From assembly GCF_000003815.2 (NCBI RefSeq), contig NC_049985.1, forward strand, positions 9,014,251 to 9,078,250: DNA of 64,000 nt, read 5' to 3'. The notes under the pieces are model-generated. The model saw only the letters and a list, made by a program, of their open reading frames with translations, had not been told where the DNA came from and ran no database searches. Of this stretch, positions 32,554 to 44,266 are shown one piece after another; the stretch's first letter is position 1; each line of letters starts with the position of its first letter. The position numbers and the translations under genes were made by a program. The DNA comes from Branchiostoma floridae (Eukaryota; Chordata; Leptocardii; Amphioxiformes; Branchiostomatidae).

Positions 32554-35500
32554 TCAAGGCATCGCTTGGGTCTGTTTATCCACATCGTCTTGCTTCAAGG
32601 AGCTGCGAAACACACGTGTAACAATATTTAGAAGATGATGTATACAAAAAAAAGTGCTCTAATTCCTCTTCCTTTTCAGAGTCATTGCTTGGGAAGCGGG
32701 TACAATGTATGACTTTGTCACCAACAAAGACAGTGACCAGGTTTGTACAATCTACAAACAAGGCCAATCCCAGAGACCCCGGGATTATCCGTGACGCCAC
32801 GACTAAATCATGAAAATGTCTATAGCTAACGTACCCTGGTGAGACACTCCTCTTCTGCTTCTTTATCTTCAGGACGAAGGCCACGGCCAGCACGAGAACA
32901 ACTGTACCAACAGCTGTACCGACTGCAATGCCGACTATGTACTTTGGCTGCTGTTCCTCCAGATCTGTGTATACGTGGTATAGTAAATGAGTTAGAAACA
33001 TAAAGATTATATGAGAACTATCTACACCTCCATCTATAACCAAGAATGTGACCATACGAATCATGTGCGTTTACATTTTATCTCTGTACTCACCTGGCCT
33101 GTAAGTCCAGCCTCTGCGGTTAACGGACGGGTTGCAGTACCGAGAGTTGTCCGCAGGGTGGCTCCCATTGACGGAGTAGCAGAATCCTTTGATCTCGCAA
33201 GCGTTTTCCTGTCAAGATTAAGGATTGAGGACAATTTCAATGTCAAATGGAGTGGGAAATATTTTTGCAATAATAGACATGAAATGTTATTGAAGGTTGG
33301 AAACACAGGACGTACCTTAGGCCGACAGACGCCTGTTTCGTCACACTCCTGACAGTGGGAGTCGTAGATGGTGACCTGAAGCATGTCGCTATTCAGACGA
33401 CCGTCGTTGCTAATGGCAACAGTGACGTTACTGACGGGGATTCCCGTGTTCTCATCTGGGTTCCCGTCGATGATCAGGACATCCTGGTCCACTGTACACT
33501 CCACCTCACGGAAACTCATGAAGGCAGCAGTGGCGGGGAGAGCTGAACGCTGGCGCCCACTCGCAGCATCCTGAAGAAAAACAAGGTCTAGATTTCTATG
33601 TCCTGAAGAGTATTCCACGGCTCTCTGTGTCACAGTGGTTGCAGATGAGCTTCATCCACAGCTGCAGCAAAGTGATGACATCAAGACCCAGTCACTACAC
33701 ATGTTAAGACCGTCGAAAAGGTAAACAACACGATTTAGTCCAGAACACTCACCGAACCTCTCTCCACATGGCATCGAAGAGAACGCGAATCTAGGAATCC
33801 ATCTCCGACGACACCGATGACGTCACAGACCCCAGACCTTACGTCACACGTGCGTCCGTGTCTGACAGCGACCAGAGCGGGAGGTCTCGTCATGTCCACC
33901 GAACAGTCGGAGGAGGTGTAGCCTTGGAAGTGTCAAGTGAAGACAAATGAGCATGATCAGGAGAAAAGAACGTGCTATGATCATCACTTTTGATCTTTCG
34001 CAGTGCTAACGTTACGTGGTAACATTACATGTACAGTTAGATAACCTTCCCAATTCTAAACTGTCTCACCCGTATCGCAGTGGCACGTCGCGTTGACACA
34101 CTGTCCCCTGAGACTGCACCTTCCCGGACACAGGGAGGAACCCACGAACGCAGGGGGGAGGGCGGTGCTGTTCTCGTCCTTCTGGTCGTACAGCGTGACG
34201 TTTTTCAGGGCTTCCTCCCGACACAGTTCCTCCATCAGCATGGCGGCTTGTTGTAGAAATGCCAAGTTATCCGTCAGCTGTAAGAGAGACAAAGATGCCG
34301 CACATACATTTGATTGACTATGGCGTTTACCTCCCAACGAGAGTCAAATGATAGTTCTTCGTGAAGGTCTACAGGGAATAGACCCATAAGTTATTACTAA
34401 CCCATAAACAACGACCAGCTGATCTCACCTTGATGTCTTCAACACAGTCTTCCACTCCCGAGAACACGTCCACGTTGGACAACATTGCGCATGCGGCGAA
34501 GGCAGTAGATGTCATGGCGGCTTCCTTGCACATGGCCGTGGCGTTCTCCAGTGTGATTCCACTCGGAGTGGGCCAGGTCGCGTTCTCCTGTGTGATTCCA
34601 CTCGGAGTAGGCCAGGTCGCGTTGGCACCCACTAGGAACGGCGCAGGGGTGGACTTGTCCGGGACTCGTGTAGACCGGAGGTATCTGGGTCTTGTAATAA
34701 ACACGTGGAATGAGCTGTCTTATTGCTATCATTCTCCAAGTCTTACAGATTCCATTGTCAGATCACATGGTTAAAGAGACCTTAAACTGAAAGTTCTCAA
34801 TCTTTGTCACACACGTGTATTCGGTAAGTATTAACCTATCCATCATAAGAGTTAGAACACCTCCCATCCCTTCCCGGTTCTGTTTTATGATAAGTGTAGT
34901 TTATGTTCCACCTACCCGCGGGCTCTCCTCTGCACCAGTGTGTCTGTGATGTCGATGTCGACGTCGTTCCGAAACGTCGGTACCGTGTTGGGATCTCCGC
35001 AGTTCGGGCCGTTGGTGGTGCATGCGCAGAGCACAGAGCCATCGTACCGGCTGGTCATCGCCTGTCCTGCTGTGTCCGCAGGGTCGGGGAGACTGTCGAA
35101 CAGACTCTGTCCGGCTGGGATTCTGCGTAGAGTGCGGTTATAATTGTTAGTACTAGTACCTGCTTTATGTCTACACCTCCCACCAGTACATTCTACCTTG
35201 ATACATCAGGGAAATAATCGATATGGACTCAGAGCCAACAAAACATTTCTATTTCGTCTCGGTCACAAAATTATTACTTGATTCGTCTAACGTTAATCAT
35301 CAATTAAAGTATGTATAATTTATGTATGGTTTAAATTTGATATATTCCCCCTCTATTGTCCACATGCCTTATTAGAATAGGATCGCTGTCATTGTCGACT
35401 CTCCCGTCTTGGTTAAACCATAAACTATGTAAAAAGAAAACACATTAAACACCTCCAGGACGAACTGAACGCGTTGGTATCCGAGATGGTTCCATCCCTG

Positions 35501-38500
35501 GTTCTGAAGTCGTTCTTGCCGTCGTGGTCGAACGTGCCAAACAAGCCTTCCGTTTTCCCGAAATCGTCGCTGGGTACCTTCACGTGAAGATTCATCCCCC
35601 AACTATATGTATCAGTCCGCACCTCTGCACCCGAGGGAAGGGAAACCTGGAGGACCAAGAAACATTTCTCGGCGTTTTCTAGATTTGACTTTGTATTCAT
35701 TCAGTTGCCGCTGCCCGCGCCCAGTGTCTGATGGTCTGTGTTGGTTTGTATTGTTTTCTATACCCGGTTAACTCATAGCGTAACACAACAAGTTAGTTTG
35801 TACTGAAGAGTACAAGCTACATATCCCGACAGATTTCCTTGATCCACTCACACCGGGAAGGACCTCTTCTTGTTTCAATAAGTGTGGTGGGTTCTTTTAC
35901 ATGCTTGAGGTGTGAATCTCCTTTGGACCTCCAGTTAACGTCCTATCCGAGGGACGTCCCTAGAGGAAGCCAGGTAAATTTACACCTAAAGTCGAGTGAG
36001 AAAATCTGGTTCCTCTTACCTTGAAATTCCTGCCACTCCTACTGCGGGTGACGCGCATCCCTTTGGCAGGTTCCTTCTGACTCTTCAGCCGGACCGCCGG
36101 AGCTGTGTGACCGAAGGGACCGTCACACATGTCTATCGTGATGACGTCATCTCCCTCCCTCACGGCAACGCCACAGTTACAGGAGACGGCCCAGCAGCGC
36201 CACACTCGGGAATGGACCTGATAGACATTTTTCAGTATCACTCACATTAACAGAAGTCACGCCTTTTTGGATTAGGCCTCTTTACTAAGTCCTGGGTACC
36301 ATGTCGATTCATATTCAAACAGAAGAGGTCATCGATGAACCAGTATACTGGGTACCGGCCTTTTTAGCAGCTTAAGTGCGCTCTCGCTGTCGCAAAAAAA
36401 AAAAACTTGTCGGAAAGCTATCGATATTAAATAGTCGGAAAGCTATCGATGTTAGATATGTCAAGAACAAGTCGAGCAACCGTCACAATTGCTCGATGAT
36501 GACTCGATAAAGTTAGGTTGTAAAGTTCAATTACTCTAAAGATTGGTACCGAGGATTATGAACCTGGAAGTCAAATTAGATCGGTGTCCGTTCCATACTG
36601 TCCTATAGACATTTCCTCAGTGATAGAGCCTACCTCAAATGGACGGCCTTTACTTCTGTGAAGTACAAAGTCCCCAACTCCATACCAGTCGTACCTCCTG
36701 CAACATGTACAATCAAAAAAGTGAACATCGCTGCTAAGCCTTCACTATACCAACGAAGTTCTACTTCTTATAGCTATATATAGTAATCCAAAACCATGTT
36801 CGAAAAAAAATCAACCTGTAGTAGCTTAAGTTTACTTTCTCTCTGTTTCCATTATCAGGATATAGCACACAGGAGACCTAGTTTCAAAATAAGGGAGTGC
36901 ATCTTTGGGACGGTATAGCGGTACGATAGTTCCCGTATAGCAATGTGGACAGTGGATCACGGTACCTGTTATCAAAGGTGATATAATGCGGGTCACCCGA
37001 AGCGTGAGCTTGGCTTGTATCTTGGTCGATAGTTGTCACCTGATATGGATGAGGAAAGGAGGATAACAACGTCAGGGTTTCTTAAAGACTATTACATACA
37101 AATGTTACCCAGTGTTGAAATAGATGAGGGACATCAGACAGTGGCATCAGATGAGGACGAAACCTACCAGCACATCCTGAGTGTTACCACTCGGTGTGAC
37201 GTCACAGTCAGCTGATGACGGGATGACGTCTATCTGCACGTACTGGTCTCCGTCAGTCTGGAAGTCCCGGATGGCCCATACCGTCACCGTCTGCGTATGG
37301 TTGATGCCCCAGCTGCCTGTGCCAAACGACAGGCTACACTGGTCCAACAGTGCATCAGGGCGGCCCAGGTATCCTGGAGGACAGAGAGAAGAATCTGTCA
37401 TATTGACATTCGTTCAGAAACTTCGTTCTAAAGCTTCTGGAAGTAGAAGAAACTGCAGCGTTTGATTACGTTAGACTAGACTATTAATGTCTCGTGAAAA
37501 TTGACGGTACACGTGTACTATGTCGGATTGATAATAGTCCGGTCACATTCGTCGTACAATCGCCGTATGATCGCAAACTCAGGACATTCTTGGAATAGTC
37601 GTGCATGTGATGATGTGTCCTTCAAGATTCATCTACCCTGTTTCATTCAACTTCTTGCATAGTTGTCTTTTGTTCCACAAACAGGGAGTTCCATACAGAT
37701 TCTCTTCGTCTTTTGCTGAATTGTTTATAGGACTGAGTGCATGTACCAATGAGAGGGCTTACCGTTGTTATTGACGATCATGACGTCACAGTTCAGGGCG
37801 ATGGTTGAGTGGACTGTGAAGTTTGCCGGCCCCCCGTCCTCATGGACCGTCAGGTCTTGTGGTCCGACCTAGAAACGGACAACAAAGAGGAGTTATTCAC
37901 TATTAACTTGTTTAGGTTTGATTCAGATGTCTCTTAGTAATAACCATTGTGCCCCTGTGTGCAGGCGCCTTGCAGCACTGCCGTCACACACTCTCAAACC
38001 AAGTTCTAGCTCCATTTGTCCAAATCTTAGTAGTAGGCTGGTGCAGATAAGATTGGTTATAAATAACTTCACCGACAAACTCCTAACCAGTGACCTGTAT
38101 TTGACATGGGTGAAGTGTATAGTTACACTTATACTTGTTGGAAGACCCAGGTGTTGTATAAAGACTGTAAGATGCCTCACCACGATCCCAGCGTAGAACG
38201 GGTCACTCTTGTCCGGCACGGTGGTGACGTTGGAACCGTCAAAGTGTCCATGAACCTGGCAGCTTACCTGTAGATCATGGTGTCGGAAATGGTACAAATA
38301 CACACAATAAGGATATAATAGTGACTCTGCTTTATCTATTAAATGTTCGAGACTTCTGAGTGGTCACTTTAATAAAGCATGATGATTTCCATGGGTGAGG
38401 ACAGAAGCATCAAAATGGTACAAAAATGACATAACAGAAATTTAACGTTTGTATTTGCTTGATGATAATGACACAAGCAACCAAATAAAACACTTCTCTG

Positions 38501-41500
38501 CCATTATCACAGCTGTGGACAGAGACAACCTTTCAAATAGTGTACAATGTTATTGCTCGTGGTGATGTTTTCGTGACCGGTCCACTGCAAACTTAAAACT
38601 GCCGCGAACATTTTGTTCTGCCTGCTGTTCGCTTACCAAATGTGTGTTGTTTCAACGGCGAACTTAAACCCATCGCAAATGCTCCATTTTCTCCCTACCG
38701 CGAAACTAACCCCGCAAATATTTCTCCTTTTGTAGTATTTTAGTGTGCGCTCAAAATTTGTAATTTTGCTGATTGTATCGTCTCAGCTACTTTGCAGTGT
38801 CAAATGCTATAGGGACAGTTGTACTGGTGTCGGTGCACAGTTTGTTATTTTGCAGTGTCAAATGCTATAGGGACAGTTGTACTGAGTGTTCACGGTGCAC
38901 AGTTTCATCATGTCTAAAAGCTAGTAGACATTTTACCTCAGTGTTGAGTAAGATATCAGCCTGGTCCAGATAGGCGGTCTGCACCCATCCCGGCATCTGT
39001 TCCGTCAGGATGACAGTGTCGTCCAGAAGCCACTCCACAACCCACGTGATGTTGGACCAGGTCGGACCGTCAAAGTCGCACAGAAAGTACGACTCGGTCT
39101 GGCCGGCTTGGTAATTTAGCGTGGGAGCGCCTCGAAGTTTCGGGAAAATGTCTGGGGAAAGGAGTAGTGGTATGAGACCGTTTTCCATCTAATGTTCATT
39201 CTTTTGCTTTAGCTTATGATTTTCTTCGTTGTCATTGTCAGGAAACGTTCAATTGATGTAGAACTGTTTTCAGTTGTATTGGCGTTTGATCCTTTCAAGG
39301 ACTTCGGACCTGTGTGACCTGATTTTCGTAATGAAATCACAAGCTTGTGGTCACTCATGTCAAACTATCCCGGATACGGGTCTGTGACTAATGAATCTGT
39401 GTGCTAAGTTGTCCGCAGTTCTGTCCAGACTTAAAGAGGACGTTTGCTTGTTTTGAGTGTTTATCTAGTAGGTCTAGTAGTTTGTTTGCGTCTTCCTAAG
39501 CTGCAACACGATTTTCCAGACTAAGCTCATAGATAAATTTGCACTCTAGTATTTAATGATAAGGTAAGTTATTACTTTCTAGCATGTGTGGTTTGTAGGC
39601 GCTTTTGTAGCTTCTCGTTAACTAGCCTGTGAACGTGATTTGGAGCGGTTGCCACTAGTCATTTAATTAAGTTGTCTACAAATACAAATTAGGTGGGCAA
39701 TCCTGTTTTTAGTCAAGTTGATCAGTACTGTCGTCAACTCTAACCCAGTTACTGATGTGCCAGCAACCTAACTACATAGCTTTTGTACTGAATTGCAGTT
39801 AAGTACTTTTCTATTAATGTGTATACACCTAACGTCAATAAAGGTTAGACATCAGGTGATAAATACGAATAATAATAGACGCTCAAGCAACTGGGTAGAT
39901 TTTGGTTCATCGATCCAGTTGCTTGGGCATCTTACATGCGAACTCTTTGTTCTCTACGTAGGAGAAAATGCTCCAGACCACAGTAAACTGTACACGTGCA
40001 TGTGGAAATCCAAGGGACTTTTCTAGTCTGTGCAACGCAAACTCCGCTGTCCAGGGCTGTAAAGTGGCCCTTCCCCGCGGACCGGCGGATGTTGGGCGGG
40101 CTGCTATAAGCGAGATTTAATCAAGCTATGTGGGGCAGGCTGCTATAAGCGAGATTTAATCAGGCTAGGACTTTTCGCGGTGAGCAAAACATCTCACAGT
40201 CACCATCCTACAGTATCATATAGATGACCATATCAAATACAGCTCTGTCAACGCCGTGCCTAAGTATGACATACCAGTGCAGCCCGGATAGAAGCCGTCG
40301 TTCGGCGATCCTTGACCCTCTGGACATGGAGCCCGATCTCCTGATGGTCAAGAAATAGGTCGCCATGTCAATAAATCATCCTCATGCCACAACTACAAGA
40401 TTTACAACTTTGATAAAAACTCACGAACAAGCCTACCGTATTTGTCTGGTCAGCACGGTATTAAGGAGTGCAATCAACAAGAAAAGACATTGAATGGCTG
40501 GATTACGACGAGATCTTGACAGGAACAAAGGAAATGGGCCGAAAGTGAACGACTGTAATACCCCCTGAAAAGTTTTATGACCTACGCATGTAAAGAACAA
40601 CTTTCGTATCCAGTGTACAGGTGGGGTCACACTTGCGTATATATTTAAGTCCGTATGAGGCGCGCATTGGAGTATTTGCCTCCACCAGGCTCCACAGGTC
40701 GTTGTAAAAATAATGGAAATTGGACAAACGTAAACAGGTAACATGTCAGACGAGTTAGCTGACTCGATAACCATACTTCTCGGTCAGCTAACTCATCTGG
40801 CATGTTATATATCTATATTTGTCCAATTTGTACTATTTTTCCCGCGACCTGTGGAGCCTGGTAGAGACTAAGAGCTTCATACGCACCTCAAACGGACTTG
40901 AATATATACGCATGTGTGACCCCACCTTACATATACTGGCGTGCGCGCACTTGTAGTACAGCTAGCTTTGAGGACGCAATTAGAGCATTTAGGACGGTGA
41001 AAGGTATCAGACGTTCAAAAACTGATCCGGGAGACTCCTTTCTGAAATCTATATTCTGCATACGTTTCATGCCACGGATTCGCACGTCAACACTAGGTAA
41101 AATACTTTACAAGTCTGAACAGACCCTACCTGCACAGTAGGCGCTGGGAAAGCCGGCAGGCAGCGGTGAAAGTTTGTACACCAGAAACGTGCTGCAGTTT
41201 TTCACCTTCAGGTTGACGGTGTTGTCACAGCAACCTACACAGAGTAATAAGCACGATTTACACATGCTTACACACGATTAACAATGTGTCGAACGATATA
41301 TATCCTCTATTGCCTGCGTGCGACACCTCGGCCCAGGCCCGAGGAGGTTCCGAAGAAAACGTTTCAGATCGTTTCAGATCTTGATATGCAATCAAAACCA
41401 ACATCAAGCAAACCTCTGACGTGAAACCTTAAGAAGAATATTTTAACTAAGTGAGACAGCATGACCAGTGAAGGAAAATGTTGACATTTTCGCAGACTTC

Positions 41501-43182
41501 TTCTTAACATGAACATTCGGGTCATTCCATGTTCTCCCTCCGCCCTATCGCGAATTTATCTGTGTACCGTACCTCCTTGGTTGATACATCCTGTAACATC
41601 CTGGGTCTGGTTGACCGTCGGTACGGTACCGTCCATCCACACAGGGAACCTGGTACCACAGGAGTTCACGGGGACACAGGCGGTGGGCATTTCGCCTCCG
41701 GCCTCGCTGACGAACCGGTACCAGCCCTCGGCCAGCCCCTGGTCGTCCAGAAGCTCTGCCTCTGCACGGCCGGTAGAGTTGTGGCCAGCGCTCCGCCAAA
41801 TATCGTCGATGGAAGTATGTTCCTTCGGCTCACACGGCTCTTCTATGAAGGACAAGGAAATAGATCTTTCACTTCATATTCATTTACCGAGTTCAAGGCA
41901 TGTTGTGTGCTGCTAGTGCCCGCATTCATCTTTTATTGACATAGTTATCAAGCTTATCAACTTTTATCTTCTACTTTCTACTTCATCAAACTCTGTGCTT
42001 CAACCGGCCGTACGTTTTTCTTTATTTGCTTCTTACCCCTCAATGTATCTCATATATTTCAAAAGCAAGGCAGTAACAATGGAAGACTCAGTATAATTGT
42101 GTTCTAGGATTCTGCAGTTTCCTCTGTCGTAAAACATGTGGCAGCCATGCCGTATGTTGCACTTAACAATATTTGGCTGTCGTTTGTCTTTTTCTTTTAA
42201 AGACGTATGTTGTAATAAAGAAATCGGGTGGAGTCTTACCTGAACCTTTGCACTCGTATTTCACCTCTAAGTATTTTATGACGTACAGACATGGATCGCC
42301 AAAAACGGCATCCGATGCTGACACGTGGCATTGTTGCTTGCCTTGGCACATGCCCTGGACAATGGTCAAGCTGGAAAACACAGAGTCAAATAGATTTTTC
42401 TGTGCAAATTGAAACTTGTGTCACTTCCGATATCATATCAGTATCAATTCAACTCAACAAGACGTCAAAGTTTCAAACGACATAACAAAGGATAATGTGG
42501 AGAGATCTAACCTGTTCCTGGCACGGCAGCCTCCAGGCGGCATCGGCCAGCCACAGTCTTTAGTCCCGATGTGTCCGTAGTTGGCGAAGCTGATGTCTAA
42601 CGCTTCCCCCGGCAGACAGCCGAGGTGTAGGACAGTGTTCTGACATGCTTGCTGGGTCTGGATCGTCCTGCCTAAGTGTTAACCGGTACAGATGGATCCG
42701 ATTTACCCAAGGAGATGTATTGACCGGCGTTGGCGACATATTGAAATGGCTATCAGCTATGTATTTTCATATATAGCAAAGCAACACAAATATTCTACAA
42801 TTATTTCGACGTAATCATGATGGAAGTTTCAAACAATTCTTCCAAACCATATAAATACGCGACCAAAATGCCAAAATATAACTTTGATAGGCTTCGCAAC
42901 AGAAGTATTTAGGACAGCAAGACGTTAATGCATGACAACCTTCCAAACGTACGTAGTCTAAATACTAATCTTGAACTTATCTGTGTGCAAGCAATCTTTC
43001 CCTTTGAAGAGTACATACATTGAAGAAAAAAATACGTCTTCTAAACTACGCGAGGCACGTTAGCAACATTGTACCTAAACTGATGAATTAGAGCCCAACT
43101 CACCAGCCCAGGGTCCGCTAAGGACAGGCAGGATGACCGCTAATAAAACAATGACCTTCACGGCACCTTGTCCTGAGGACAT
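32554..43182 (-). CDS. VWDE-like lectin/D8C/VWD membrane protein, copy B
   Basis: Predicted type I membrane protein of 1114 residues. Exons: 43104-43182, 42512-42671, 42240-42370, 41573-41842, 41130-41234, 40275-40340, 38937-39151, 38181-38267, 37763-37868, 37168-37373, 36966-37039, 36634-36697, 36020-36217, 35453-35646, 34916-35122, 34429-34684, 34070-34277, 33753-33922, 33316-33570, 33094-33208, 32835-32964, 32554-32602. Domains follow copy A's order. The lectin has loop LYVI between DPC and KYL. The VWD spans about 487-651, and the helix IVGIAVGTAVGTVVLVLAVA starts at about 1065. Basic residues (KKQKR) and a 17-residue tail ending in QAMP follow the membrane segment, so the cytoplasmic end faces KKQKR. 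Exon 16 carries a 39-bp in-frame tandem duplication (34543-34620), repeating ATWPTPSGIT plus three residues. This is the only copy with a good TATA box. It is head to head with copy C. Confidence 0.9.
34543..34620 (-). repeat. 39-bp tandem duplication inside copy B exon 16
   Basis: Two adjacent 39-base units differ at only two positions. Each encodes 13 residues (ATWPTPSGIT then L/Q-E-N). Copies A and C have one unit. The duplication keeps frame and adds a potential N-glycosylation site (NAT), since each unit ends in N followed by AT. Confidence 0.9.
40024..40167. mobile_element. Short MITE with 9-bp target duplication, copy B intron 6
   Basis: The element begins TAGTCTG and ends CAGGCTA. 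It is flanked by the perfect direct repeat GGACTTTTC (40015-40023 and 40168-40176). It contains CCAGGGCTGTAA and GCTATAAGCGAGATTTAATCA, the latter present twice because of an internal duplication of the right end. Relatives lie at 45146-45256 and 56398-56492, with a one-ended fragment near 62347-62363. Confidence 0.85.
40619..40927. mobile_element. 309-bp near-palindromic MITE, copy B intron 5
   Basis: Ends AGGTGGGGTCACA and TGTGACCCCACCT are exact inverse copies. Inverted similarity extends inward for most of each arm (GACTCGATAACC is near the centre; GTTAGCTGAC / GTCAGCTAAC and ACATGTCAGA / TCTGGCATGT are visible). TAC abuts both ends, a possible 3-bp target duplication as in Harbinger-type elements. 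There is no coding. Confidence 0.75.
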
Positions 43183-44266
43183 GATGGAAGGTGTGTCTGA
43201 GGAGCAGGTCCCTCCAGGAGCCCGGTCACGGCACGGACTGAGGCGCACCAAAAGGAGACCTGCTTCTTCTATTTATACAAGCGAAGGATAGTGTCAACAG
43301 TTTACGTAAGGTAGGAGCGGTTAAATAACGTTTACTTTGTCAAGATCGTAAAATCCTCGTATTAATCTCCATTTAGTCTCAATTCGAGATAAGATCAGAT
43401 CTCAAATGTTTTGATTATTTGAACTAAATCTTTATCTAAGTACTTTATCTAACCTTAGCACTAATACTTTAGGCAAGCTCCATATAACGCAGTCTGGATT
43501 ATATTGCCACAGAAAATAAGTAAAAAAAAAAACAATGTCAGCATACGTCGATGAAGGTTAGACATCCAGGTAATAAGATACGCACAGAATCAGTTACTTA
43601 AGCAATTGGATATGATTCTGGAACTGGCCAGACGTTTCAACTAACATCCACTAATTTTCGTCAGTGACACTAGAGTGATCTGGGAGTACTAGTCTTTTAC
43701 ATCCTAACTATGAATGCAAAAAAGCTAAAGACAATTTTGTTGTCCAATAGGGAAAAGGTAAGACGAAGTCAAGCAGAAGGCAGTTTGGATTCCAATAGCT
43801 ATGGAAACTGAAATTGCAATTGCAGTAAACAATTGAGGAGAAGTTTTCATGGTCTGAGGCTATGATTCCTGAGATAATGCCGTATTCTTTTTTTTTACGA
43901 CTTCCCATTAGCATTGCGTGTAATACTGGCATACACTAAAACAGTTTTCCCTTCCAACACTTTATGGTGACATTCTTTTTACGACCCCGTGCGTATGTAC
44001 AACGAACTTCATTCGGCCAACTAGCCTTCTGTCCTGAATTGCTCCCAATAATTCAATTGGAAGCATATGTAACACGGGGATTTGAGACCTAAAGACCTTG
44101 ACAAAGGAAATGTTATTCAAGTGCCCCTACCGGACGTAAACTATTGACACGATCCTTCCCCTGTATGAATAGTAGGTCTCCTTTTGCTGCGCCTCAGTCC
44201 GTACTGTGACCGGGCTCCTGGAGTGACCTTCTCGCTCCACGCTTCAGACACATCACACCTTCCGTC
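43183..44266. promoter_or_regulatory. Head-to-head promoter region of copies B and C
   Basis: The two start codons are 1084 bp apart on opposite strands. Each flank carries the conserved block seen at all three paralogues, including GGAGCCCGG, GGACTGAG, GGAGACCT and a segment reading AAGGAT(C/A)GTGTCAA. On the copy B side a TATA box (TATAAATAG read on minus, about 43270-43278) lies about 90 bp upstream of the ATG. On the copy C side the matching position reads TATGAATAG (about 44164-44172). Confidence 0.7.

Noticed and set aside
32554..43182. Copy B or C as a pseudogene
   Set aside because: All 22 exons join in phase with consensus or near-consensus splice sites and no internal stop was seen; the extra codons in B are multiples of three.
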